From Flavobacteriaceae bacterium (GTDB lineage Bacteria > Bacteroidota > Bacteroidia > Flavobacteriales > Flavobacteriaceae): 62,740 bases of DNA. The position numbers and the translations under genes were made by a program. The stretch lies in assembly GCA_002706045.1 (NCBI GenBank), contig PAJL01000108.1, forward strand, positions 1 to 62,740, in the 5' to 3' direction. Shown in pieces: positions 41,560-48,457 of the stretch (its first letter is position 1; each line of letters begins with the position of its first letter). A model generated the notes under the pieces. It made no database searches. It worked only from the letters and a program-made list of their open reading frames with translations, and was not told the origin of the DNA.

Positions 41560-41864
41560 GATTTGTTTTGAAATTTTAAAATGAGTTTATCTAATTTCTC
41601 GTGGCAGCTTCTACAGCGTACCTTTATATTTTCTTCATCCCAGCATAATTCTGTTTTACCTTGTTCTTTAGCCAATTTTATGCTGATGTTGTGGCTCATG
41701 TCTAGCCTAGTTCCGTTACCATTTCTACCACACTCTACACAGAAATTATAACCGTGCTCATCTAATTGGGCTTGTATTACATTTTCCTTTGCTACACGCA
41801 TTCTGCTTTCTATTTGGCTTTGTGTTACGCGCTCGCCTGTAGAGGTTTGGTAGGTATTAGACAT
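41556..41864 (-). CDS. HNH-type zinc nuclease-like protein (102 aa)
   Basis: Two zinc-knuckle pairs CVECGRNG and CRSCHEKL flank DMSHNISIKLAKEQG. The SHN with CxxC/CxxC pattern is that of small HNH endonucleases. It overlaps the outer-membrane gene by four bases. It may serve in DNA processing. Confidence 0.65.
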   Translation of the reverse strand: MSNTYQTSTGERVTQSQIESRMRVAKENVIQAQLDEHGYNFCVECGRNGNGTRLDMSHNISIKLAKEQGKTELCWDEENIKVRCRSCHEKLDKLILKFQNKS

Positions 41865-42399
41865 ATAAATTATTTTTAATCATATATTTTTTTCTAGCAT
41901 CAAAAGCTTTAATTTCTGTTTCATAAAATCCTAAATGAATATTTCTCTTTAAGTGTGTTATATATGAAGCCCATTTATTTTTGTCTTTCATAAAACAAAC
42001 ACCTACATATTTACTGGAGCTTTTTAAATGCTTTTTATTTGTGTTTTTTCTTGTGCTTATGTATTCTAAATTGCAAAGCCTATTATCAGTTCTATCAAAA
42101 TTTTTGTGATTTATAACATCGTCTATATTCTCTTTTTTTAAAAATGTAATAGCAATTAACTGATGTACTCTTTTTGTTTTCCTTAAGCCATTACATCTAA
42201 TAGATACAGAAGTGTATAAATTTTTATTACCCATGTATGGCTTTAATATTTTATCATTAATTAATCTGTAAGAATCATCACCATTTTTAACATATCTTTT
42301 TTTACTTCTTATTCTACCTAAGTTACTAGCCTCATAACCTTCGTGATTTGGTATGTTTTTCCAAAACTCTTTCACTTTATGTTTATTTAGTTTAAGCAT
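41857..42399 (-). CDS. NUMOD4-HNH homing endonuclease with AP2-like domain
   Basis: The 180-aa protein has an N-terminal NUMOD4 motif (WKNIPNHEGYEASNLGRIRS), an HNH core (VHQLIAITFLKKENIDDVINHKNFDRTDNRLCNLEYIS) and a C-terminal AP2-like part (SKYVGVCFMKDKNKWASYI). It is a typical intron-free phage homing endonuclease, probably a selfish insertion between the OB-fold and HNH genes. Confidence 0.82.
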   Translation of the reverse strand: MLKLNKHKVKEFWKNIPNHEGYEASNLGRIRSKKRYVKNGDDSYRLINDKILKPYMGNKNLYTSVSIRCNGLRKTKRVHQLIAITFLKKENIDDVINHKNFDRTDNRLCNLEYISTRKNTNKKHLKSSSKYVGVCFMKDKNKWASYITHLKRNIHLGFYETEIKAFDARKKYMIKNNLYV

Positions 42400-42402
42400 A
42401 AC

Positions 42403-42759
42403 CTAGAATGGTAAATCGTCGTGATCTTCTTCAATTGGTTCTTGAGATTCTGGTTGATTTATACCTTCACGTACAAAGTCTATTTTGTAAGCCACTAAGT
42501 CTTGTGCAAATCCTACAGAACCATCATCTTTAGCAAATGATTTTCCGTTTATTGAAAACCCTACTTTAATGATGTCACCAACTTTATATTGGTCTGGATT
42601 GCATTTTTCGTTGAAGATTTTAAACCTTGCATGATTACTGTATTTTTCACCAGTCATTTGGTTAAATCTTGTTAGGTCTAAATAGAATTCCTGTACTTGA
42701 AATCCGCTATCAAACGTTTTTGTTTCGCCTACTGAGTGTAATTTTCCTGTGATGTCCAT
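42403..42759 (-). CDS. DUF3127 OB-fold protein (SSB-like)
   Basis: The 118-aa protein begins MDITGKLHSVGETKTFDSGFQVQEF and shows DIIKVGFSINGKSF, the pattern of DUF3127 proteins, which have an OB fold and often replace SSB in Bacteroidetes phages. The acidic tail ending DDLPF is exactly the kind of C-terminal tip used by SSB to recruit partners. It follows the exonuclease by one base. Confidence 0.75.
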   Translation of the reverse strand: MDITGKLHSVGETKTFDSGFQVQEFYLDLTRFNQMTGEKYSNHARFKIFNEKCNPDQYKVGDIIKVGFSINGKSFAKDDGSVGFAQDLVAYKIDFVREGINQPESQEPIEEDHDDLPF

Positions 42760-43610
42760 TATTTATAAGTGTAATATTCGTTACTGCATTTTACGATTGA
42801 TCCGTTAAGGTTCAATAGATTGGTGTTTTCCTTAAATTTTTTGACTTGCTTTTTTTCGCACATATCAAAGAGTTCTTCGTCACTGATTTCGGGTGCGCTT
42901 GTAAGGTCCTTAAAGATGATATCTCGCATAGGAAAGAAGCCATCTATACGCTTTATAATTTCCTTTTGCATAGCTTCATCTGCATCTTGGTAAAAGAAAT
43001 GAGAGCGTTTTTCTGGTGCTATCTTGTATTCCTTTTTATTTCCAAATTCATCCACGTCAGCACTTGTTAAGTAAAGGCATATAGCCCCTTTTTTGTGCTT
43101 TGTAGCTATCATCTGCATTTGGTTTTGGGCTTTATAACCTTCGTTAATTTTCTTTACGTTGTTCCAAAAGGTGTAAGGTGTGTAAGGACATTTAATGTCT
43201 ATGGTAAGCCCTTCAAATTCATCTGTAACGTCTGGTGTGGCCCAATACGATTTTTGTTCTACTTCTGAAATAAATATTGAAACATCTGATCTTAAATTTG
43301 CATTAGGATATTTCTTTATTACCACATCTCTATAACCATCAATCTCTGAGTTGATACCGTGAAGCATGGCGTTTGTAGATACATAATCTCTATAACCGTT
43401 AATGAGTTCTAATGCTTTTTCGTAAGCAAATGAATGAGCAGTTTTAGCATCTAATCCAGCTCTTGTAAAAAGTTTTGACACTTCACTTGCACCAACACAG
43501 CCCAATTTTTTAGGGTCGTCGTGTATGGTGTTTTCATACAGTTCTACGTCAGAAACCGCAGCCGAATGTAGATTCGGCATCGATTTCTTAAGTTGTTCAA
43601 TAACACTCAT
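42759..43610 (-). CDS. YqaJ/lambda-exonuclease-like nuclease
   Basis: In the 283-aa protein, GASEVSKLF near the N-terminus, then the PD-(D/E)XK core WATPDVTDEFEGLTIDIKCPY with catalytic D...D-x-K, then the helix GYKAQNQMQMIAT, give the YqaJ/lambda-exo signature. It should resect DNA 5'-3' for phage recombination together with the neighbouring OB-fold proteins. Confidence 0.8.
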   Translation of the reverse strand: MSVIEQLKKSMPNLHSAAVSDVELYENTIHDDPKKLGCVGASEVSKLFTRAGLDAKTAHSFAYEKALELINGYRDYVSTNAMLHGINSEIDGYRDVVIKKYPNANLRSDVSIFISEVEQKSYWATPDVTDEFEGLTIDIKCPYTPYTFWNNVKKINEGYKAQNQMQMIATKHKKGAICLYLTSADVDEFGNKKEYKIAPEKRSHFFYQDADEAMQKEIIKRIDGFFPMRDIIFKDLTSAPEISDEELFDMCEKKQVKKFKENTNLLNLNGSIVKCSNEYYTYK

Positions 43611-43612
43611 AA

Positions 43613-44029
43613 TTAAAGTACTATTGGTTTAACAGACCATCTATCGGATTGGTAAGAATTGGTTTTGTTCTTACGCTTTCCTAGGTAGCTTAAACGTATA
43701 GGTGTTTGTCCTAAAACAAGTTCACCGCTTTCAATAGCACTTTCAATAGTTGCTACCAATCGCTTAGATCCATTTCTAATAGTATTGAAACTTCCATCTT
43801 CTTCTTGATTTAACATGATGATGCATGGTAGTTTTACTGTTTCACCAGACTTATCATCTGTGTAGTTTTCTTCTTTGATTTCCATGATAACACCTACTTT
43901 GTATTCGCCCTCAACTTCTGGAGTCCAATAGGTAGAGGATAGTTCTCTAGGTGATACTTTAGCATTGTGAAGATTAGGTAAGCTATCTAATGTCGCTATT
44001 CCTGTTTGATTTTCTGCTTCTGTTTTCAT
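43613..44029 (-). CDS. Recombination-module protein (138 aa), unknown
   Basis: The beta-rich second half contains VEGEYKVGVIMEIKEENYTD, then LPCIIMLNQEEDGSF. N-terminal LPNLHNAKVSPRELSS resembles the start of the adjacent nuclease (MPNLHSAAVSDVEL), so the two may share a short binding motif. It lies two bases upstream of the nuclease. Could be an ssDNA-binding or annealing factor; not recognised. Confidence 0.5.
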   Translation of the reverse strand: MKTEAENQTGIATLDSLPNLHNAKVSPRELSSTYWTPEVEGEYKVGVIMEIKEENYTDDKSGETVKLPCIIMLNQEEDGSFNTIRNGSKRLVATIESAIESGELVLGQTPIRLSYLGKRKNKTNSYQSDRWSVKPIVL

Positions 44030-44062
44030 TTTTAAAAGATTTAGTATTAATGATTTATTGAA

Positions 44063-45133
44063 TTATTTCAAATTTTCGAGTTTGGATGTGAGTGTGTTTT
44101 TTAAGTCCTCTATATCTAATTTAAGTTCTGTATAGAATGTTTGAGAAGCTTTGTCCTTTAGTTCTGGTGCTTCTTGGTGAATACCTATTGAAGCGATTAT
44201 AGACTTTAATTTTTCTAAATCTGGTTTAAGTGCTTCAGCTCTTTTTTCAGCTTCCTTTTTAGCTTTAGCTTCTGCCTTAGCTTTTTCTTCAGCTTCAATC
44301 TCAGCTTGTCTTTTAGCTTCTGCTTCAGCTATTTTTCGTTTTTCTTCTTCAATAGCTTCACGTTCTTTTCTTAACTTTCCCTCAGCGGCTTCACGTTCCT
44401 TACGTTCAGCTTCTAACTTCTTTTGACGTTCAGCTTCTTCTTGTTCAGCTTTTTTGCGAGCTTCTTCCTGTTGTTCTTCAAAGGCTTTGCGTTCGGCTTC
44501 TAACTTTTCACGCTCAACACGAGCTTCTTCTTTTTCATTTAAGTCTGTTATCTTTTCTTGAAGGAAATGAAAAAGTAGGTTTTTCTTTTCAGCATAATCC
44601 ATGTCGAATTCTTCAAAGTCTTTTTGGTCGAACTTTTCTAATATGGCGTTAAAGACTTCTTTTGTGTTTTCAATATCCAAAAATTCTAAGTTTGAAATCT
44701 CACACTTCAAATTGTTGTAGAATTGGTTGATTTCACTTTGGATTTTATCCTTTCGCTCTTGTTCTAACCTTAGCTTTTCTTGACGTTCAGCTTCTTTTAT
44801 AGCTTCGTAGCGTCTAACTTCCTCTTGTTGCTTTTCCTCATGAGGTACTGTAATGGCAATCAATTCTTTTGATGCATCCGCAACTTTGTTTCTAAAAGAT
44901 TTTAGTTTTGAAGCAATAAGCTTTTCTTGCTTTTCAATAGTGGTTCTAGCGGTTACTAAAGCCGTTCTATTTTTTTTTGCATCTTCATAGCTTTTATGAT
45001 CTTCAATCTTTACGAATGGATTTTCTTCAACTATTTTTAATTGAGTTTCTTTCCATCCATTAAGTTCTGGAAGCATGTTAGCATCTAATTGATCTAATTC
45101 TATTAAAGATGTTTCTTGATTTGATTTTGACAT
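44063..45133 (-). CDS. DUF1351-like coiled-coil protein of recombination module
   Basis: The 356-aa N-terminus, SYEDAKKNRTALVTARTTIEKQEKLIASKLKSF, is the pattern of DUF1351 proteins found with phage recombinases. A very long Glu/Lys/Arg/Ala coiled coil follows (about 110-310), then a short helical end. It could act as a structural partner of the nuclease. Confidence 0.65.
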   Translation of the reverse strand: MSKSNQETSLIELDQLDANMLPELNGWKETQLKIVEENPFVKIEDHKSYEDAKKNRTALVTARTTIEKQEKLIASKLKSFRNKVADASKELIAITVPHEEKQQEEVRRYEAIKEAERQEKLRLEQERKDKIQSEINQFYNNLKCEISNLEFLDIENTKEVFNAILEKFDQKDFEEFDMDYAEKKNLLFHFLQEKITDLNEKEEARVEREKLEAERKAFEEQQEEARKKAEQEEAERQKKLEAERKEREAAEGKLRKEREAIEEEKRKIAEAEAKRQAEIEAEEKAKAEAKAKKEAEKRAEALKPDLEKLKSIIASIGIHQEAPELKDKASQTFYTELKLDIEDLKNTLTSKLENLK

Positions 45134-45156
45134 GGTTAATGATTTATTTAATTATT

Positions 45157-45231
45157 TCAAGTTATTTTAAGTGGCTTTATTACAATTCTGTAAATGCATA
45201 GCCCTAATGCTATTCCTATAAGTATGTCCAT
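45157..45231 (-). CDS. Possible tiny membrane peptide (24 aa)
   Basis: Frame ATG 45231 to TGA 45157, with a hydrophobic start (MDILIGIALGLCIYRIVI) and a basic end. It is in a 200-base gap with a second similar frame next to it. Weak evidence. Confidence 0.35.
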   Translation of the reverse strand: MDILIGIALGLCIYRIVIKPLKIT

Positions 45232-45243
45232 GATTAAGTAGGT

Positions 45244-45336
45244 TTAAAAGGCTATAAGTGCAATTATTAATAGTAAAATGAGGTATCTAAACTTTACGAT
45301 GTAATACATTACCATTAGTGGGTTTGGTGTTTTCAT
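45244..45336 (-). CDS. Possible tiny membrane peptide (30 aa)
   Basis: Frame ATG 45336 to TAA 45244, overlapping the upstream stop by four bases. One hydrophobic segment (FRYLILLLIIALIAF). The overlap supports translation; function unknown. Confidence 0.4.
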   Translation of the reverse strand: MKTPNPLMVMYYIVKFRYLILLLIIALIAF

Positions 45337-45551
45337 AATCCTAGTATTTCGTTTTTCTTTACACGTCTGTTAGAGCTTAGTACTTCATCAAAAAACTGTT
45401 GTCTTTTTTGGTGAGGTGAAATAGGGGAAGGGATTTCAACTTCTTCCCCATTTTCTAACTTCTTTAAGAGTGGTTTTCCTTCTTTTAAAAAAGCTTCTGC
45501 CTCATTGATTAGTCTCCGCAGACATTCAATATTTTTGTTGTTTTTTGCCAT
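45333..45551 (-). CDS. Hypothetical charged protein (72 aa)
   Basis: Helical, basic N-terminus (NIECLRRLINEAEAFLKEGK) and a PISPHQKRQQFFDE segment. Early region; not recognised. Confidence 0.5.
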   Translation of the reverse strand: MAKNNKNIECLRRLINEAEAFLKEGKPLLKKLENGEEVEIPSPISPHQKRQQFFDEVLSSNRRVKKNEILGL

Positions 45552-45554
45552 TTG

Positions 45555-45623
45555 TTATGCTTTTCGGTATTTGGGCTCTGGTGCTATAAAACCAATATCT
45601 ATCGTGAATAATCCAAAGCCCAT
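45555..45623 (-). CDS. Possible 22-aa peptide
   Basis: Frame ATG 45623 to TAA 45555 between two early genes. Ends with IAPEPKYRKA. It is supported only by its tight fit in the gap. Confidence 0.2.
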   Translation of the reverse strand: MGFGLFTIDIGFIAPEPKYRKA

Positions 45624-45627
45624 TTAC

Positions 45628-45963
45628 CTAGTTTTTTCGTCTTACTCTTGTTCTATAAACCTTGTGGGTTTTTTGCTTTGTAGGTTTTCTGTAATCATCC
45701 GTATAGTCACCAAACATTACAATACTTTGTATGGATAGAAACATTACGGCTATCATAGTTTTAAAAAGCTCTGGGTGCACTGCTGCATATTTTGCTATAA
45801 GATGATAACTAGACTTAGCACTTGCTTTTTGTATGGCACGTTTTACCTGTGTTTTTACGGTGTGTATAGAAACACATCTAAGGTCTGCTATCTCTTTTTC
45901 TAAGTAGCCTTGAGCTTTTAGTTTTACAACTTCATTTTCAGATTTGGTAAGGGCTTGTAACAT
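45628..45963 (-). CDS. LuxR-type HTH protein with C-terminal hydrophobic segment
   Basis: In the 111-aa protein, LTKSENEVVKLKAQGYLEKEIA followed by SIHTVKTQVKRAIQKASAKS is a GerE/LuxR-type helix-turn-helix, including the typical V-T-V-K-T/H recognition helix. It is followed by a hydrophobic stretch (LFKTMIAVMFLSIQSIVMF, about 66-84) and a basic tail. DNA binding plus a membrane segment is unusual. There is no receiver or ligand domain. Confidence 0.65.
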   Translation of the reverse strand: MLQALTKSENEVVKLKAQGYLEKEIADLRCVSIHTVKTQVKRAIQKASAKSSYHLIAKYAAVHPELFKTMIAVMFLSIQSIVMFGDYTDDYRKPTKQKTHKVYRTRVRRKN

Positions 45964-45964
45964 G

Positions 45965-46228
45965 TTATATTAGGTTTAGGGCTTTTTTGTTTGTTTTGGT
46001 ATCTATGGATATTCTATCCTTTCTGTTTTCTACAGCTTTAGCAATTATGGCGGTTATAAATGCTAAATTGTTTTCGGTGATCTTGCGCTCACGTCTTATG
46101 AGTTTTCGTCCTAGCTCTATAGAGCAATCATGTGCTATAGCTATTTCTTTTTGTTCATCTGTAGTTGTCCACTGCTCAATGTAGTTAGACATATCTACGC
46201 TTATGTAATTACCTGGTTGTAGTGCCAT
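45965..46228 (-). CDS. Hypothetical early protein (87 aa)
   Basis: Helical and charged (DEQKEIAIAHDCSIELGRKLIRRERKI). It resembles small phage regulators in length. Coupled upstream by TAATG. Confidence 0.5.
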   Translation of the reverse strand: MALQPGNYISVDMSNYIEQWTTTDEQKEIAIAHDCSIELGRKLIRRERKITENNLAFITAIIAKAVENRKDRISIDTKTNKKALNLI

Positions 46229-46392
46229 TATAATGTTGGGTTTATATCTTTGCTGAATAGTTTATTTAGTGTGCTATCTATAGATTTAGAGTAAGCATCA
46301 TCATCGTTGTACTTATCACTATCTACTTCTATTGTAGTTTTTACTTTACAGTTTTGGGCTGTGGTGCGCAAACCTCTTTGATTATTGAACAT
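46228..46392 (-). CDS. Hypothetical early protein (54 aa)
   Basis: Frame ATG 46392 to TAA 46228, overlapping the next start as TAATG. Acidic middle (DSDKYNDDDAYSKSIDSTL). Not recognised. Confidence 0.45.
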   Translation of the reverse strand: MFNNQRGLRTTAQNCKVKTTIEVDSDKYNDDDAYSKSIDSTLNKLFSKDINPTL

Positions 46393-46394
46393 GG

Positions 46395-46679
46395 TTACTT
46401 AATTTTTACGGTTATTTCGCCTTGAGGTAGTCTAAATCTATTTTGATGTACACCTAAAAGAGACGCTCTAATAGCTTTACTTGTAGGTTCTTGTATTTTG
46501 CGTTTTAGGGTATGATACAAATGACCTATGCGTTTTCTTTTAGCTTGAAAAGCATCTGAGCACACTTGCTCATGGCTCAATGTATCTTGCTCTTGCATTA
46601 ACAAATCCCATCTATGTTTTAAAAGCTGAACTCGTTTAGCGTATATTTTTTTTAGATGAGTGGTTTCTGCTGTTTCCAT
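46395..46679 (-). CDS. First leftward early gene (94 aa), unknown
   Basis: A helical basic protein (HLKKIYAKRVQLLKHRWDLL) that starts 80 bases from the early promoter. Its position opposite the repressor is that of Cro or an early activator, but no HTH is obvious. Confidence 0.5.
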   Translation of the reverse strand: METAETTHLKKIYAKRVQLLKHRWDLLMQEQDTLSHEQVCSDAFQAKRKRIGHLYHTLKRKIQEPTSKAIRASLLGVHQNRFRLPQGEITVKIK

Positions 46680-46759
46680 TTTGTAATGCTTATGTGGTAT
46701 TTTGCTTACAACAACTTTTTTTATATCAATTTTTGTTATTACTTTGTTGTTGTATAGTA

Positions 46760-46767
46760 CAAATATA
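46760..46767 (-). promoter_or_regulatory. Leftward early promoter -7 box
   Basis: TATATTTG on the minus strand, a perfect Bacteroidetes -7 box, about 80 bases upstream of the first early gene. It lies beside the operator region 46775-46827, so it is probably repressed in the lysogen. Confidence 0.65.
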
Positions 46768-46774
46768 TGCAGAA

Positions 46775-46827
46775 GTATTCATATACGCAATACTTTTCGT
46801 AAAATAATACGTAAAAATATTCATATA
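46775..46827. promoter_or_regulatory. Repressor operator region
   Basis: TATTCATATA is repeated at 46776-46785 and 46818-46827 (42 bases apart, four helical turns). GTATT/AATAC (46775-46793) and CGTA/TACG (46798-46811) form inverted repeats between them. Location between divergent early genes and the repressor gene makes these probable repressor sites. Confidence 0.6.
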
Positions 46828-46836
46828 AAAAGTTAA

Positions 46837-47520
46837 ATGATTGATTTTAAAAGGATTAGAAAAGAAAAAAACATGACCCAAACCGAGTTTGCAAAGCTTA
46901 TAGGTGTGTCTTTAAGGTCTATTCAATCTTATGAAAAAGGAAATACGAAACCTTCTGCGGATGTTCTTATGAAGATTATGAATTTTGATACGAATAATGA
47001 TGCGTATTTAAATAATGATGTTTTAAATAAAACCAATGAACCAGATGCTATTTGGGTTAATTATGAAAGTTTTATGCTTGTACCAATGGTAAGTCATAGA
47101 GCACAAGCTGGTTTTTTGAGTGGTTGGGGTGATGAGGATTATTTAGAAGAATTACCAAAAGTACCTTGGGAAGTAGATAAAGAATATAAAGGTAAGTACA
47201 TGACCTTTGAAGTTTCTGGTGAAAGCATGGAAAGTGAGGACGACCCTAGAGATAGTCTTTATGAAGGTGATTTACTATTATGTAGAGAGGTGATGCGTCA
47301 ACATTGGCAAAACAAGTTGCATATTAATAAGTGGGATTTTATAATAGTGCATAGAGAACAAGGTATATTAGCTAAAAGAATTACTAAGCATGATACCGTA
47401 AATGGAACTTTAACACTTCATAGCTTAAATCCTTACTATGAGGACCAGACAGTTAACCTAGACGACCTTATAGCTATTTTTAATATTATAGATGTAAAAC
47501 GATCCCGTAAAAGAAGATAA
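46837..47520 (+). CDS. Phage repressor, HTH plus S24 (LexA/CI-type) peptidase
   Basis: The 227-aa protein keeps the lysogenic state. The N-terminal HTH is MTQTEFAKLIGVSLRSIQSYEKG (about 13-35). The C-terminal S24 domain has the cleavage bond A91-G92 in RAQAGF, catalytic S130 in SGESM and K180 in LAKRI. It is therefore inducible by RecA after DNA damage. Divergent from the early operon with shared operators. Confidence 0.9.
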   Translation: MIDFKRIRKEKNMTQTEFAKLIGVSLRSIQSYEKGNTKPSADVLMKIMNFDTNNDAYLNNDVLNKTNEPDAIWVNYESFMLVPMVSHRAQAGFLSGWGDEDYLEELPKVPWEVDKEYKGKYMTFEVSGESMESEDDPRDSLYEGDLLLCREVMRQHWQNKLHINKWDFIIVHREQGILAKRITKHDTVNGTLTLHSLNPYYEDQTVNLDDLIAIFNIIDVKRSRKRR

Positions 47521-47522
47521 AT

Positions 47523-47726
47523 ATGAGCGATAAGAAAAACCTAAAGAAATTAAAGTTTTTACAGTCTTATGAAGGCTATGATACTGACCAACTCTTAAAA
47601 GAGCTTTTGTATTATCAAAAAACACAAATTGAAAAACTTGAAAAAGTAAGAAGTAATACTTCTACTTTGGTTTGGTGGCTTGTTGCTATTCCTATAATAT
47701 TCGGCATTTTATTTTTCATTTTATAA
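47523..47726 (+). CDS. Small tail-anchored membrane protein
   Basis: The 67-aa protein has a charged N-terminal helix (about 1-45) and a C-terminal transmembrane segment (LVWWLVAIPIIFGILFFIL). Two bases downstream of the repressor, so it should be expressed in the lysogen. It may protect against superinfection; no family is recognised. Confidence 0.55.
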   Translation: MSDKKNLKKLKFLQSYEGYDTDQLLKELLYYQKTQIEKLEKVRSNTSTLVWWLVAIPIIFGILFFIL

Positions 47727-47734
47727 CATTATTT

Positions 47735-48145
47735 ATGAAACAGGCATTATACATTTTATTAACGTTAGTTATTGTAAGTTGTTCATCTTCTGATGATGGT
47801 GAAGCTGCAAAACAACTACCAGAAAGTTATGATATAAGAATAGAAATAGATGGTGATCTAACTGTTCCTAGTATTTATATAGCTGTAAATTCAACTGTAG
47901 TTAATGAATGGGAAAATCAAAGCCTACCATTTGAAGTTGATTACACTTATAACACAATAGGTAATGAACTAACTTCACACACATGCGGTTGTATTACAAT
48001 ATCAGTAGGCGCTTACTTAAGCCAAGTAAATAACATGACAAGTTTTAGACTTTATATAGATGGTGAATTAATTGATAGTACAAGCGTTACAAGCCCAAGT
48101 TCAGGCGGTTTTGTTAATCCTACACGTTTAGAATTCGTCTATTAA
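47735..48145 (+). CDS. Lysogen-expressed lipoprotein
   Basis: The ATG at 47735 (136 aa) begins a lipoprotein signal MKQALYILLTLVIVSC followed by SSSDDGE, the Ser/Asp-rich context used for outer-membrane lipoproteins in Bacteroidetes. The rest is beta-rich. A farther upstream ATG (47672) would spoil the signal peptide. It ends just before attR, so it is likely a lysogenic conversion gene. Confidence 0.65.
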   Translation: MKQALYILLTLVIVSCSSSDDGEAAKQLPESYDIRIEIDGDLTVPSIYIAVNSTVVNEWENQSLPFEVDYTYNTIGNELTSHTCGCITISVGAYLSQVNNMTSFRLYIDGELIDSTSVTSPSSGGFVNPTRLEFVY

Positions 48146-48176
48146 AAAAGGGTAAAATACAGGGTAAAAAATAGAG
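48146..48176 (+). promoter_or_regulatory. Putative integrase arm-type sites, right
   Basis: AAAAGGGTAAAATA (48146-48159) is identical to 142-155 and is followed by a second AGGGTAAAA (48161-48169). They lie immediately left of the right att repeat. Confidence 0.5.
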
Positions 48177-48177
48177 T

Positions 48178-48266
48178 AATATTAATTTTAATTTGTTTGC
48201 AAATCATTTTATATCAGTTATTTAAGATAAATCATTTCGGAAATAAGGGATTCCCTCTTTCTCCGC
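48178..48266. repeat. Right attachment-site repeat (attR-like)
   Basis: Identical to 1-89. Followed directly by a chromosomal terminator, as expected where the 3' end of a host RNA gene was the target. The tRNA-like part is only the last ~17 bases. Confidence 0.9.
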
Positions 48267-48299
48267 AAAGGCTTTACCAACATTGGTAAAGCCTTTTTT
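48267..48299 (+). terminator. Strong Rho-independent terminator at prophage border
   Basis: AAAGGCTTTACCAA (48267-48280) pairs perfectly with TTGGTAAAGCCTTT over a 2-base loop, followed by a T run. It probably terminated the host RNA gene whose 3' end served as attB. The rest of the 48146-48457 gap shows no gene. Confidence 0.88.
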
Positions 48300-48457
48300 A
48301 TTTTCGTAAATTATTTGTGAAATATTTTACATGTTAAAACTCACGTTATCAATTTTTTTGGCATTTTAACAATTAATTATGTGCTACTGTAGGTTTCACA
48401 ATATATTTAGAATCAGAAATAAAGAGACTTATATAAAAGCCTTAAATCAAACATATT

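Larger units (their letters stand above)
1..48266. mobile_element. Complete-looking temperate siphophage prophage
   Basis: An integrase at one end, a repressor at the other, and full sets of replication, packaging, capsid, tail and lysis genes lie between 89-base perfect direct repeats. Gene order from TerS through portal, protease, capsid, connectors, tube, tape measure and baseplate is the usual siphophage order. Structural genes are intact; the damaged genes seen (25313-26031, 35265-35816) are accessory. I infer a recently active prophage. The left border is uncertain because the window begins inside or at the repeat. Confidence 0.93.
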
